Assembly: GCA_947491935.1 (NCBI GenBank)
Contig: CANLLF010000003.1
Coordinates: forward strand, 496,001 to 560,000
DNA from: an uncultured Roseicyclus sp.
Lineage (GTDB): Bacteria; Pseudomonadota; Alphaproteobacteria; Rhodobacterales; Rhodobacteraceae
Direction of reading: 5' to 3'
DNA: 64,000 nucleotides
Positions 1-8,997 of the stretch are shown in pieces (positions within the stretch are counted from its first letter, which is position 1; the number at the start of each line of letters is the position of its first letter). The translations under genes and the position numbers were made by a program. The notes below the pieces were generated by a model that saw only the letters and a list, made by a program, of their open reading frames with translations, was not told the DNA's origin and made no database searches.

Positions 1-949
1 TGAGGCCGCGGTTCCCGAATTCGCGCCCCTGTTCGAACGGTTGACGGCCTCCTCGGGCGAAGCGGTGCAAGAAGAGATCAAGCTGACCCGTGGCAGCAAG
101 CAGGAGAGCCTGCTGGTGCGCATGGCGACCCGGCGCAACCTGAATGACGAGCTGGAGGGCTACGTTGTGGCCTTCGACGACGTCACGCAGCTTGTCAGCG
201 CGCAGCGCATGGCCGCCTGGGGCGACGTCGCCCGCCGCATCGCCCACGAAATCAAGAACCCCCTGACGCCGATCCAGCTTTCGGCCGAACGGGTGAATCG
301 CAAGTTTTCCAAGAAGTTGGAGGCCGATGATCAGGCGTCGCTTGCACAGATGACCGAAGTGATCGTGCGGCAGACCAACGACCTGCGCCGTATCGTGGAC
401 GAGTTCTCGAAATTCGCCCGTATGCCGGAGCCCGAAACGCGCTCGGAGGATATAGTTCAACTGTTGAACAATGCTGTGATGTTGCAGCGCGCGGGCCAAC
501 CGGACATCCGGTTCAAGACCGATATTCCGGACCGCGCAATCATGGCGGAGGTCGACGCTACCATGATCGGCCAAGCCCTGACAAACTTGTTGAAGAATGG
601 CGGGGAAGCTATTGAAACCCTGACAGAAAAAGGCGCGCCTGACGATCATGTTGGCGAGCTTCATGTCGATCTGCAAACCTTCGATGACACGGTGCAGATC
701 GACATCTCCGATAACGGGATCGGCCTGCCGCCAGACCGTGCGAAACTGTTCGAACCCTACGTCACCACCCGCGACAAGGGCACCGGCCTTGGCCTGCCCA
801 TCGTCAAGAAGATCATTGAAGAGCATGGCGGAACGCTGGAGCTTCTGGATGCGGAGCCGTTCAGCGACGGCGCCCATCGCGGTGCGATGGCCCGCATTAC
901 CTTACCCCGATTGCCCGACAGGCCCCCGGCCGCGCAAGGAGAGATGTGA
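1..949 (+). CDS. ntrY: Nitrogen regulation sensor histidine kinase NtrY (C-terminal part)
   Basis: The reading frame is open from base 2, so the gene begins upstream of the window; about 315 residues are visible. They hold the end of a PAS-like sensor region, a HisKA dimerisation domain with the H-box RRIAHEIKNPLTP (the phosphorylated His codon is at 245-247), an N-box (QALTNLLKNGGEAIE) and the ATP-lid glycine motifs DNGIGLP and GTGLGLPIVKK. By family, the membrane-bound kinase phosphorylates NtrX in response to nitrogen or redox state; the membrane segments would lie upstream. The stop overlaps the ntrX start (ATGTGATG), which implies translational coupling. The kinase core is intact. Confidence 0.95.
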   Translation, partial: EAAVPEFAPLFERLTASSGEAVQEEIKLTRGSKQESLLVRMATRRNLNDELEGYVVAFDDVTQLVSAQRMAAWGDVARRIAHEIKNPLTPIQLSAERVNRKFSKKLEADDQASLAQMTEVIVRQTNDLRRIVDEFSKFARMPEPETRSEDIVQLLNNAVMLQRAGQPDIRFKTDIPDRAIMAEVDATMIGQALTNLLKNGGEAIETLTEKGAPDDHVGELHVDLQTFDDTVQIDISDNGIGLPPDRAKLFEPYVTTRDKGTGLGLPIVKKIIEEHGGTLELLDAEPFSDGAHRGAMARITLPRLPDRPPAAQGEM

Positions 950-2346
950 TGAGCGATATTCTGGTCGTCGACGATGAACGCGACATCCGTGAACTGATTT
1001 CGGATATCCTGCAAGACGAGGGGTTTTCTACCCGGATGGCGGGCAATTCCGACGAGGCCATGGCCGAGTTGAACAAGAGCGCGCCGGGGCTGATGATCCT
1101 CGATATCTGGCTCAAGGATAGCAACATGGACGGGATCGATATCCTGGGCCATGTGAAGCGCGACAATCCGGACGTGCCGGTGGTGATCATCTCGGGCCAC
1201 GGCAATGTCGAGATCGCGGTCGCGGCGATCAAACAGGGCGCCTATGACTTCATCGAGAAGCCGTTCAACATCGATCAGTTGATGGTGGTCATCAAACGGG
1301 CGATGGAAACCTCGCGTTTGCGGCGGGAGAACACGGCGTTGCGGCGGCAGGACACGCGCTCGACGGACATGATCGGCTCGTCCTCGTCCTTTCGGACCCT
1401 CAAGGGGCAGCTTGACAAGGTGACGAAATCCAATGGCCGCGTGATGCTGACCGGCGGCCCGGGATCCGGCAAGGAGGTGGCGGCGCGCTACGTGCATGCC
1501 AATTCAAACCGGGCGGATGCGCCCTTTGTGACGGTCTCCTCGGCGTCGATCCAGCCCGACCACATGGAGGAGGTGCTGTTTGGCCGCGAGAGCCAGCAGC
1601 GCGGGGTGGAGCAGGGCCTTCTGGAGCAAGCCCATGGCGGCGTGATCTACTTCGATGAAGTGGCCGATATGCCCCTTGGCACACAATCCAAGATCCTGCG
1701 CGTGCTGGTGGATCAGTCCTTCACCCGCGTCGGTGGCACGGCCAAGGTGCGGGTGGATCTGCGGGTGATTTCGTCGACCACACGGAACCTGCAGGAAGAA
1801 ATCGCCGCCGGACGGTTCCGCGAGGAGCTCTATCACCGGCTCAACGTCGTGCCGATTGACGTGCCCGCGCTGGAGGATCGGCGTGAGGATATCCCGGAAC
1901 TGACCCGCTATTTCATCGACCTGCTGAACCGAGAACAGGGCATGGCGGCCCGCAAGCTGGGGGACGACGCGGCGGCGATGCTGCAAACGATGTCGTGGCC
2001 GGGCAATGTGCGCCAGCTCAAGAACGTGGTGGAGCGGGTGCTGATCCTGGGCGAGGGCGATGGCCCGATCGAGGCGCGAGACCTGCCGGGGCAGACCGAG
2101 GCACCCGCGACGGATGAAGAGATGAGCCTGTCAGCCTCACTCACGACGCTGCCGCTGCGCGAGGCGCGGGAGCTGTTCGAGCGGCAATACCTGATGGCGC
2201 AAATCAACCGCTTCGGGGGCAATATCAGCCGGACGGCGAGCTTCGTGGGCATGGAACGCTCGGCGCTGCACCGCAAGCTGAAATCGCTGGGTGTGGTGAC
2301 GACCTCGAAGGCAGGCACACGGGTGGCACAGGTGAGCGAGGACTAG
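949..2346 (+). CDS. ntrX: Nitrogen response regulator NtrX
   Basis: A 465-residue response regulator. The receiver domain covers residues 1-120 (phospho-Asp 52 in MILDIW, Lys 104 in EKPF). An AAA+ domain follows, with Walker A GGPGSGKE at about 169-176 and Walker B GVIYFDEV at 231-238, then a Fis-type HTH (NISRTASFVGMERSALHRKL). ATG 949 was preferred to GTG 946 because AAGGAG at 936-941 is well placed for it. The segment after LFG, where sigma-54 activators carry GAFTGA, reads RESQQRGVEQGLLEQ, so the sigma-54 contact loop is missing. It is cotranscribed with ntrY. Confidence 0.95.
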   Translation: MSDILVVDDERDIRELISDILQDEGFSTRMAGNSDEAMAELNKSAPGLMILDIWLKDSNMDGIDILGHVKRDNPDVPVVIISGHGNVEIAVAAIKQGAYDFIEKPFNIDQLMVVIKRAMETSRLRRENTALRRQDTRSTDMIGSSSSFRTLKGQLDKVTKSNGRVMLTGGPGSGKEVAARYVHANSNRADAPFVTVSSASIQPDHMEEVLFGRESQQRGVEQGLLEQAHGGVIYFDEVADMPLGTQSKILRVLVDQSFTRVGGTAKVRVDLRVISSTTRNLQEEIAAGRFREELYHRLNVVPIDVPALEDRREDIPELTRYFIDLLNREQGMAARKLGDDAAAMLQTMSWPGNVRQLKNVVERVLILGEGDGPIEARDLPGQTEAPATDEEMSLSASLTTLPLREARELFERQYLMAQINRFGGNISRTASFVGMERSALHRKLKSLGVVTTSKAGTRVAQVSED

Positions 2347-2379
2347 GCGGGCCGGGATTATCAAGGTTGATAAGTACAG

Positions 2380-2394
2380 TTAAGCCATTGTTAA
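2380..2394. promoter_or_regulatory. CtrA-box-like motif TTAA-N7-TTAA
   Basis: TTAAGCCATTGTTAA matches the published consensus for the alphaproteobacterial cell-cycle regulator CtrA (TTAA-N7-TTAA). It lies 34 bases after the ntrX stop in an AT-richer patch. No obvious gene starts just downstream, so its function, if any, is unknown, and the motif is short enough to occur by chance. Confidence 0.3.
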
Positions 2395-2670
2395 AAAACG
2401 GCAAACGAAGTCCTGTTAACCTGGTCTTCACCTTTTCCCGCCCTTGAAGAGGGTCGTCCCGCGCGGTTCGACCAGGGAAAACGACGACGTGCGTTCGGGA
2501 GAAATTTGCGACCGGTCTGGAAGACGCCTGCGCAAAGCGGGGGACATGAGGGTCAGCCCCCAGACGGAGCCGGGGGCCTTCCTCGTTTGCGGTCATCGGC
2601 TTCCCAGCCTGTACCGCATATCCAGTCTCTCTCCTTATGGTTAACAACCGGTTACGGGCCCCTTCCTTGT

Positions 2671-2710
2671 TTTGAAAATATCCCGGGGGGATTGGGGGGC
2701 TGGCCCCCCG
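2671..2710 (+). repeat. Intergenic TTGAAATA/CCCGGGG hairpin repeat, copy A
   Basis: The sequence TTTGAAAATATCCCGGGGGG is followed by GGGGGG-CTGG-CCCCCC, a 6-bp GC hairpin. The same plan (TTGAAATA, a CCC/GGGG block, then a GC-rich hairpin) recurs near 28.82, 49.64 and 53.22 kb, always between genes. There is no U tract after the hairpin, so it is not a classical terminator. Confidence 0.6.
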
Positions 2711-2763
2711 AATGCCATTGGTTTGCCAAATCGGGGTGCGGTGCGGTTGAGGGCGGCCCGCCG

Positions 2764-4062
2764 TCAGCTATCTGATCGGTTTGTTGCTCTCATACGGAGA
2801 GCCAACACTCCGGTCAGCATCACCGCGATGAGAAGAAACGCTGCACCAACACTCCACGCCACAGGGGTGGAGTAAACTTCGGCGACGGCTCCTGTCAGGA
2901 AAAGTCCCAACGCGCCCCCAAGCTGTTGAATGAGCGACCTTAATGATAGCATGGTTGACCTCTGGCGGTCTTCGACAAAGGTGTGAAGAATGCTGCTGGC
3001 AGGTGTCTCACTCGCTCCGAGCGTGATTGAGAAGAGGATAAACGCCACCACGAATCCGACGATTTCATCCTGCATCGCCAATGCGATTTGAAACACCGCG
3101 AGGCAGGCAAAGATCACGGAAAGGGTCACGGCGTGGCGGCGTTTGAAGATGCGGCTTATGCGCGGAGACAGTGACGCACCAAAAGCGATTGAGAAAAAGT
3201 AGGTCGCGGTCAGAGCACCGATCGCCGTGTTCGCGAAGCCGTCTTCCAGCATGGGCTTGGCATATGTGGGCCAAATCACCTCGACCGGATTGGTCGCCAT
3301 CAGAAACAGGGCCAACGCGGCCAGCAGAACCGAAAGCATTGGGTGTCTCAGCGCGAGAAGACCCGCGTCTCTGACCACCCCAGGTACGCTGGCGAACCCT
3401 TGTTTGAGGGCCCTGGAGTTCAGCGGGTGCGGTTTTTCCACAATGGCCAAAAGCGTAAATAGAAACACGCATAGCATGACACCAAAACTCACCGCGTAAG
3501 AAACATCATAGATGCTGAACCCATGCCTCTGTGCGATCGAACCGAAAGCATCAGGCAGCAGACCGCCGAGGACAGCGCCAAGGGCGAGGCCCATCGCATT
3601 GGCCCAATGCGCCTTGGCGAGCGCAGGCTGGACATCCACGCCCGGTGCAGTGGCTTTGAATGTCTCCACGAACCATGCATCGAGCGTGCCCGACCGCAGG
3701 GCGCGCCCGAACCCGATGAAGGCAAAGGACACTGCCAGAACATAGAAATCGCTTGAAGACAGGAACAAGGCCAGCGACATCAGACTGGCGACGATGGCCG
3801 CCAGAAAAACCGGCTTTCGTCCGATACTGTCAGCTAGACCGCCGAACGGCAGTTCCATCGCCATCGTCGTGAGTGAGTAGACCCCGAAGAGAAGCGAAAT
3901 CTGAAACAGGTCCATCCCGCGATCTGTGAGTGCGAGCGCAACAACGGCAACCGTAAGACCCATCGCGAACCGGTCGAGAAACTGATGCAGCTGAAACACA
4001 CGAATGTGCCGCCGCGCGGGGGCAGCCAGGGTATGCAAGGAGAATTCATTTTCAGTCGCCAT
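2764..4062 (-). CDS. MFS transporter
   Basis: A 432-residue membrane protein with about 12 predicted helices. It has an MFS-type loop with PFGGLADSIGRKPVF near residue 70 (motif A-like G-x-x-x-D-x-x-G-R-K). It is probably a proton-driven exporter or drug efflux protein of the inner membrane; the substrate cannot be told. The gene sits on the opposite strand between ntrX and trkA, which are usually close neighbours in Rhodobacteraceae, and its codon use looks less GC-rich than its neighbours. Both points suggest insertion by transfer. The start at 4062 (MATENEF) is the only good one. Confidence 0.85.
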   Translation of the reverse strand: MATENEFSLHTLAAPARRHIRVFQLHQFLDRFAMGLTVAVVALALTDRGMDLFQISLLFGVYSLTTMAMELPFGGLADSIGRKPVFLAAIVASLMSLALFLSSSDFYVLAVSFAFIGFGRALRSGTLDAWFVETFKATAPGVDVQPALAKAHWANAMGLALGAVLGGLLPDAFGSIAQRHGFSIYDVSYAVSFGVMLCVFLFTLLAIVEKPHPLNSRALKQGFASVPGVVRDAGLLALRHPMLSVLLAALALFLMATNPVEVIWPTYAKPMLEDGFANTAIGALTATYFFSIAFGASLSPRISRIFKRRHAVTLSVIFACLAVFQIALAMQDEIVGFVVAFILFSITLGASETPASSILHTFVEDRQRSTMLSLRSLIQQLGGALGLFLTGAVAEVYSTPVAWSVGAAFLLIAVMLTGVLALRMRATNRSDS

Positions 4063-4374
4063 GGCGTCAGCATCGGCATTGCGAACCTTAGTTACAATGG
4101 CTTAGCCAAACAGAAGCGACTTGGCAGCTTTTCAAAGTGGGCATTGGCGCAGCCACGGCGAAAGCGCGCCATTCACTGAAGAGCTGACTTTGCGCCATAG
4201 ACAGCCGTCCAGCAGCCTTTCTCCAACCGGCGCCGCATCCACTTGCCGGACTGCACAGGCTGGGTGGCCGCGCGCGGGTTCGCCTTGCCGCGGGCCAAGG
4301 TCAGCCCCGTTGACGGCCCCCCGGCACTCTGCCAACAAGGTTGGCACTCACGGACCCTCAGAAACGGAACCCGA
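4063..4374. other. Divergent intergenic region between MFS gene and trkA
   Basis: No gene was found in these 312 bases. It must hold the leftward promoter of the MFS gene and a rightward promoter for trkA. The only clear structure is a 17-bp palindrome at 4330-4346. In-frame extension of trkA upstream to 4243 is possible but unlike the family start. Confidence 0.5.
4330..4346. promoter_or_regulatory. Palindrome upstream of trkA
   Basis: TGCCAAC-AAG-GTTGGCA is a perfect 7-bp inverted repeat with a 3-base centre, ending 28 bases before the trkA start codon. It could be an operator or a small hairpin in the trkA leader. Confidence 0.35.
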
Positions 4375-5751
4375 ATGAAGGTCATCATTTGCGGCGCGGG
4401 CCAGGTTGGCTGGCAGATCGCGCGCCATCTGTCCTCGGAGAACAACGACGTCACGGTGGTCGACAACAATTCCGACCTGGTGCGCCGCGCCACGGATACG
4501 TTGGACGTGCAGGGGCTGACCGGGTTCGCCTCCTATCCGGACGTGCTGGACCGCGCGGGTGCGCGGGACGCCGATATGGTGATCGCCGCGACCCATTCCG
4601 ATGAGGTCAACATGGTCACCTGTCAGGTGGCCCATTCGGTGTTTGCGGTGCCGCGCAAGATCGCGCGGTTGCGGGCGCAATCCTACCTCAGGGCGATCTA
4701 TTCCGACCTCTATCGCCGCGATCATCTGCCCATCGACGTGGTGATCAGCCCGGAAATGGAGGTGGCGGAGGCGGTGCTGAACCGCATCAAGTCGCCCTCC
4801 ACCTTCGACACGGAAAGCTTTTTGGGCGGGGATGCGCAGCTTCTGGGGATCACGCTGGATGACGATTGCCCGGTGCTCGACACGCCGTTGCGGCAATTGT
4901 CGGAGCTGTTCTCGACCCTGCGTGCGATTGTAACCGGTGTGCGCCGCGACGGGACGCTGTTTGCGCCCGAGCCCGGCGATCAGCTGTTTGCGGGGGACCA
5001 GATCTACGTGTTCACCCATGCCGAGGATGTGACCCGCACGCTGGAGATATTCGGCAAGACCCGCACCGCGCTGGAGCGGATCCTGATCATCGGGGGGGGC
5101 AATGTGGGCCTGACCGTGGCGCGCAAGCTGGAGAAGTCCGCCACACGGATGCGCACCCGCGTGATCGAGGCGAACAGGGGCCGCGCGGAGGTGGCCGCAG
5201 ACGCGTTGGAGCGCACGATCGTGCTCCACGGCGACGGGCTCGACATGGACCTGCTGCGCGAGGCGGGGGTGGAACGGGCAGATGTGGTGCTGAGCCTGAC
5301 CGATGATGACAAGACCAACATGCTGGCCTCGGTGCGCGCCAAATCGGCGGGGGCGGGCATGGCGATCAGCTTGGTGAATGACCCGACGCTGGTGCCGCTG
5401 ATGGATCCGTTGGGGATCGACGCCTATGTGAACCCGCGCGCCACCACCGTCAGTTCGATCCTGCGCCATATCCGGCATGGCCGGGTGCGCGGCGTCTATT
5501 CCATCGGCGATGCCGAGGCCGAGGTGATCGAGGCGCAGGTGCTCTCGACCTCGCCGATTTCCGGCAAGGCGGTGCGGGATATCGATTTCCCCGAAGGCGC
5601 GCTGGTGGGTGCGGTGCAGCGCGGCGGCAAGGTGTTCCGGCCCACCGGCTCCACCCGCATCGAGGAGGGGGACGCGGTTGTCATCTTCGCGCTGCGGGCC
5701 GATGTGCCCGCGGTTGAGGCGCTGCTTCAAGTCTCCATCGACTTTTTCTGA
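4375..5751 (+). CDS. trkA: Trk system potassium uptake protein TrkA
   Basis: A 458-residue peripheral membrane protein that gates TrkH and binds NAD(H). It has two RCK repeats, each with a Rossmann motif: GAGQVGWQIARHL with the acidic VVDNN at residues 7-38, and ILIIGGGNVGLTVARKL at about 237-253. Each is followed by a TrkA-C domain. ATG 4375 gives MKVIICGAGQVG, the canonical N-terminus and length, so the longer open frame upstream was discarded. trkH starts 18 bases after the stop, which suggests an operon. Confidence 0.96.
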   Translation: MKVIICGAGQVGWQIARHLSSENNDVTVVDNNSDLVRRATDTLDVQGLTGFASYPDVLDRAGARDADMVIAATHSDEVNMVTCQVAHSVFAVPRKIARLRAQSYLRAIYSDLYRRDHLPIDVVISPEMEVAEAVLNRIKSPSTFDTESFLGGDAQLLGITLDDDCPVLDTPLRQLSELFSTLRAIVTGVRRDGTLFAPEPGDQLFAGDQIYVFTHAEDVTRTLEIFGKTRTALERILIIGGGNVGLTVARKLEKSATRMRTRVIEANRGRAEVAADALERTIVLHGDGLDMDLLREAGVERADVVLSLTDDDKTNMLASVRAKSAGAGMAISLVNDPTLVPLMDPLGIDAYVNPRATTVSSILRHIRHGRVRGVYSIGDAEAEVIEAQVLSTSPISGKAVRDIDFPEGALVGAVQRGGKVFRPTGSTRIEEGDAVVIFALRADVPAVEALLQVSIDFF

Positions 5752-5769
5752 CCGGGGATCGCGCTGCCC

Positions 5770-7287
5770 ATGGCTGCCTATTTCCGCAATCTGCCGTTCT
5801 TCTCCATCCTGATCTTCGTCAGCGGTGGCGCGATGTTCGTGCCCGCCGCGATTGCCACGGCGTTGGAGGATTTCGCCACCGCGCGGGTATTTCTGTATTC
5901 CGGCCTCATGGTGGTGATGGCCGCCATTTTGCTTGGATTTGCCAGCCAGACGCCGCGCCGCCGCCCGTCCGAGCGGAGCCATCTGGCCTCGCTGGTGCTG
6001 GCCTATCTGTGGTTGCCGCTGGTCCTGTCGCTGCCGATGGATCAGGCGGTGGGCAATACGCGGTTCATCAACGTCTATCTCGATATGGTGTCGGCGCTGA
6101 CGACCACGGGCGCGGAAGTGTTCGATCCCGCCCGGCTGAGCGCGGCCGTGCATCTTTGGCGGGGCCTTGTGGGCTGGTTTGGCGGGCTGCTGATCTGGAT
6201 CACCGCCTTCGCGGTTCTGGCGCCGCTGACGCTGGGGGGCTACGAGGTGACGTCGGAGGCCAACATCCAGGGGGCGACGCAGGCCACGGGCGGACAGATG
6301 ACGGCGGCCAATGCCTCGGAACGGCTGCGCAACCACGCGCTGCGGCTGACACCGATCTACGGCGCGCTGACTTTGGTTCTGGCGCTGGCCCTGATCGTGG
6401 CGGGGGAGGAACCGCTGGTGGCCGCGATCCACGCCATGTCGACGATGGCGACCTCAGGGATCAGCCCGGTGGGCGGGCTTGAGGGGCGGCCGGCGGGCAT
6501 CGGCGGGGAATTCCTGATCCTGCTCTTCTTCCTCTTCGCCCTATCGCGGCGCACCTATTCCAGCGGCATCGGCCGCGACTTGCGGCAGCGCCTGACCAAG
6601 GACCGCGAAATCCGCCTTGCCCTGTTCGCGGTGATCGTTCTGCCGACCCTGTTGTTCACCCGCCACTGGGTCGGGGCGCTGGAAGTGGAGGAACTGGCCA
6701 ATGCGCGCGCCGCGATCGTCGCGCTGTGGGGGTCGGTCTTCACTGTGTCGTCGTTCCTGACGACCACCGGCTTCGTGTCGGATGCCTGGGGCGATGCGCG
6801 GGCGTGGTCGGGCCTGCCGACGCCGGGCCTGTTGCTGGTGGGCCTTGTCCTGATGGGGGGCGGTGTGGCGACGACGGCGGGCGGCCTGAAGCTGCTGCGG
6901 GTCTATGCGCTTTACAAACATGGCGTGCGCGAGATGGGCAAATTGATCTATCCCAATTCGGTCGCTGGGGCAGGGCGGTTGGGGCGGCGCATCCGGCGCG
7001 AAGGCGCCTATATCGCCTGGGTCGTCTTCATGCTTCTGGTGATCAGCATCTGCGCGGTGATGGTGGCCCTTGCGGCCACGGGCCTCGACTTTGAGGCGTC
7101 GATGATCCTGGCCATCGCGACCCTGACCACAACCGGCCCGCTGGCCAGCGTCGCAGGCGAGATGCCGATTGACTATTTCACCTTGTCGGACCCCGCAAAG
7201 CTGATCTGCGCCGCGGCGATGATCGTGGGCCGGGTCGAGACCCTGGTCCTGATCGCGCTGATCAATCCGGCATTCTGGCGCGACTGA
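5770..7287 (+). CDS. trkH: Trk potassium uptake transmembrane subunit TrkH
   Basis: A 505-residue inner-membrane protein forming the K+ pathway. It has about ten or more hydrophobic segments and the four pore-loop repeats expected of the SKT family: TTTGAEVFD, TMATSGISPVGG, TTTGFVSDAWG and TTTGPLAS; the glycines form the K+ filter. It works with the TrkA ring encoded just upstream. Confidence 0.95.
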   Translation: MAAYFRNLPFFSILIFVSGGAMFVPAAIATALEDFATARVFLYSGLMVVMAAILLGFASQTPRRRPSERSHLASLVLAYLWLPLVLSLPMDQAVGNTRFINVYLDMVSALTTTGAEVFDPARLSAAVHLWRGLVGWFGGLLIWITAFAVLAPLTLGGYEVTSEANIQGATQATGGQMTAANASERLRNHALRLTPIYGALTLVLALALIVAGEEPLVAAIHAMSTMATSGISPVGGLEGRPAGIGGEFLILLFFLFALSRRTYSSGIGRDLRQRLTKDREIRLALFAVIVLPTLLFTRHWVGALEVEELANARAAIVALWGSVFTVSSFLTTTGFVSDAWGDARAWSGLPTPGLLLVGLVLMGGGVATTAGGLKLLRVYALYKHGVREMGKLIYPNSVAGAGRLGRRIRREGAYIAWVVFMLLVISICAVMVALAATGLDFEASMILAIATLTTTGPLASVAGEMPIDYFTLSDPAKLICAAAMIVGRVETLVLIALINPAFWRD

Positions 7288-7410
7288 TCGGCGGTTCCGG
7301 GCCAAGGTCTTGATCGGGGCTGGAAATCCCCGCGAACTGACTCCATAGTGGCTTGGCACGACGTATTCGGGGTCCAACCCGGATCAAGAACCAATGGGGC
7401 GTGATACCAA

Positions 7411-7644
7411 ATGGCCGAAAACAGACAGAACTTGCAGGACGCGTTTCTCAACCACGTCCGCAAGACAAAGGTTCCAGTGACGATCTTCTTGATCAACGGT
7501 GTGAAATTGCAGGGTGTGATTACCTGGTTCGACAATTTCTGTGTCCTGTTGCGCCGCGACGGTCAGTCGCAGCTTGTCTACAAGCATGCCATCTCGACGG
7601 TGATGCCCGCGCAGCCGATCAACCTCTACGACGGGGAAGAGTGA
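7411..7644 (+). CDS. hfq: RNA-binding protein Hfq
   Basis: A 77-residue Sm-like protein that forms a hexameric ring and pairs small RNAs with mRNAs. Sm1 (about residues 25-50) and Sm2 with the YKHAIST signature (about 57-63) are intact. The C-terminal tail is very short, as usual in alphaproteobacteria. The stop overlaps the likely GTG start of hflX, giving the classic hfq-hflX pair. Its presence supports Hfq-dependent regulation by small RNAs such as the one predicted at 26748-26823. Confidence 0.98.
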   Translation: MAENRQNLQDAFLNHVRKTKVPVTIFLINGVKLQGVITWFDNFCVLLRRDGQSQLVYKHAISTVMPAQPINLYDGEE

Positions 7645-8963
7645 GCGCCAAAAGCCGCCTTTCCCCTGACGACGACAGCACCGGATCGGGCCTCGACCAC
7701 GGCAAGGCCCCGATGCGGTCTTTGGTGCTGCACCCCGACATCCAATCAGATCGCAGCCGACGCGGCCCCGAATTCGCGCTGGACGAGGCCGTGGCACTTG
7801 CCGCGGCGCTGCCGGATCTGGAGGTTGTGGGGGCCGATGTGGTTCGATTGCCGCGGGCGCAGCCGGGCCTGTTGTTCGGCAAGGGCAAGATCGAGGAACT
7901 GGCACAGCGGATCGAGGCAGAGGAGATTGGCCTTGTCCTGATCGACGGCCCCGTCACCCCGGTGCAGCAGCGCAATCTGGAAAAGCGCTGGGGCTGCAAG
8001 CTGCTCGACCGGACGGGCCTGATCCTGGAGATTTTTGCGGACCGCGCGGCCACGCGGGAGGGTGTGTTGCAGGTGGAGCTTGCGGCGCTCAGCTACCAGC
8101 GCACGCGCCTTGTACGGGCTTGGACCCACCTGGAACGCCAGCGCGGCGGCCTTGGCTTTGTGGGCGGCCCCGGCGAGACGCAGATCGAGGCAGACAGACG
8201 CGCCATCGACGAGGCCGTCACGCGGATCAAACGGCAATTGCAGAAGGTTGTGAAAACCCGTGCCCTGCACCGCTCGGCGCGCAAGAAAGTGCCATATCCC
8301 ATCGTTGCGCTTGTCGGCTACACAAATGCGGGAAAATCCACGTTGTTCAACCGGTTGACCGGCGCCGAGGTGATGGCCAAGGATATGCTGTTTGCCACGC
8401 TGGATCCCACCATGCGGGCGGTAACGCTGCCCGATGGCACCGATGTGATCCTGTCTGACACGGTGGGGTTCATCAGCGATCTGCCGACCCAGCTTGTTGC
8501 CGCCTTTCGCGCCACGCTGGAGGAGGTGCTGGACGCCGATCTGATCTTGCATGTCCGCGATATCAGCCATCCCGAGACCACTGAACAGGCGGGCGATGTG
8601 GAGGCGATCCTATCGGAACTCGGCGTCAGCGAAACCGCGCCGCAGATCGACGTCTGGAACAAGCTGGACCGGTTGGATGCGGCGGGCGCGGAGGCGCGCC
8701 GGACCGAGGCCGAGCGGCAGCCGGATGTGTTCGCCGTCTCGGCCCTGACAGGTGACGGGCTGGAGCCGCTGCTGGCCGCCGTCGCCGACCGCGTCTCGGC
8801 GCCCCGTCATACGGCTCGGGTGGATCTGGCCCATGCCGAGGGCCGCAAACGGGCCTGGCTGTTCGAACAGGGTGTGGTGGAAGACGAGGAGCCGGGGAAA
8901 GACAGCACGATCCTGCATGTCAACTGGACCGCCCGGCAGGAAAAGGCGTTCCGCGAACTGTGA
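7641..8963 (+). CDS. hflX: Ribosome-associated GTPase HflX
   Basis: A 440-residue GTPase that splits or rescues stalled ribosomes. The HflX N-terminal domain ([14 protein letters not shown] near residue 175) precedes the G domain: G1 [10 protein letters not shown]3 DTVGF and G4 NKLD. GTG 7641 was chosen because it overlaps the hfq stop by the usual few bases, follows GGGGAAG, and gives the family length. A later ATG (MRSLVLHP, 7713) is an alternative start. It converges on the acylase gene with 34 bases between them. Confidence 0.93.
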   Translation: MSAKSRLSPDDDSTGSGLDHGKAPMRSLVLHPDIQSDRSRRGPEFALDEAVALAAALPDLEVVGADVVRLPRAQPGLLFGKGKIEELAQRIEAEEIGLVLIDGPVTPVQQRNLEKRWGCKLLDRTGLILEIFADRAATREGVLQVELAALSYQRTRLVRAWTHLERQRGGLGFVGGPGETQIEADRRAIDEAVTRIKRQLQKVVKTRALHRSARKKVPYPIVALVGYTNAGKSTLFNRLTGAEVMAKDMLFATLDPTMRAVTLPDGTDVILSDTVGFISDLPTQLVAAFRATLEEVLDADLILHVRDISHPETTEQAGDVEAILSELGVSETAPQIDVWNKLDRLDAAGAEARRTEAERQPDVFAVSALTGDGLEPLLAAVADRVSAPRHTARVDLAHAEGRKRAWLFEQGVVEDEEPGKDSTILHVNWTARQEKAFREL

Positions 8964-8997
8964 TCGCGGCGGGCGGTGGGCTTCGGGAGGACCCGGC

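Larger units (their letters stand above)
2347..2763. other. Intergenic region after ntrX without a convincing gene
   Basis: Short open frames here lack ribosome-binding sites and resemble no family I know. The stretch holds a TTAA-N7-TTAA motif (2380-2394), a run of alternating GGGGG (2539-2543), CCCCC (2557-2561) and GGGGG (2572-2576) tracts that could form two mutually exclusive hairpins, and a TTGAAATA-type hairpin repeat (2671-2710). Confidence 0.5.

Noticed and set aside
2444-2875. Short plus-strand frames in the ntrX-MFS spacer
   Set aside because: No ribosome-binding sites, and they run through the hairpin repeat; composition is not protein-like.
4348-6432. A 694-codon minus-strand open frame opposite trkA-trkH
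   Set aside because: It lies antisense to two well-recognised genes; its His/Gln/Arg-rich, low-complexity product is the usual mirror of GC-rich coding DNA.
7354-7370. TGGCACG with a partial -12 element before hfq, resembling a sigma-54 promoter
   Set aside because: The -24 half is good but the -12 half reads ATTCG instead of TTGCA/T, so the match is not convincing.
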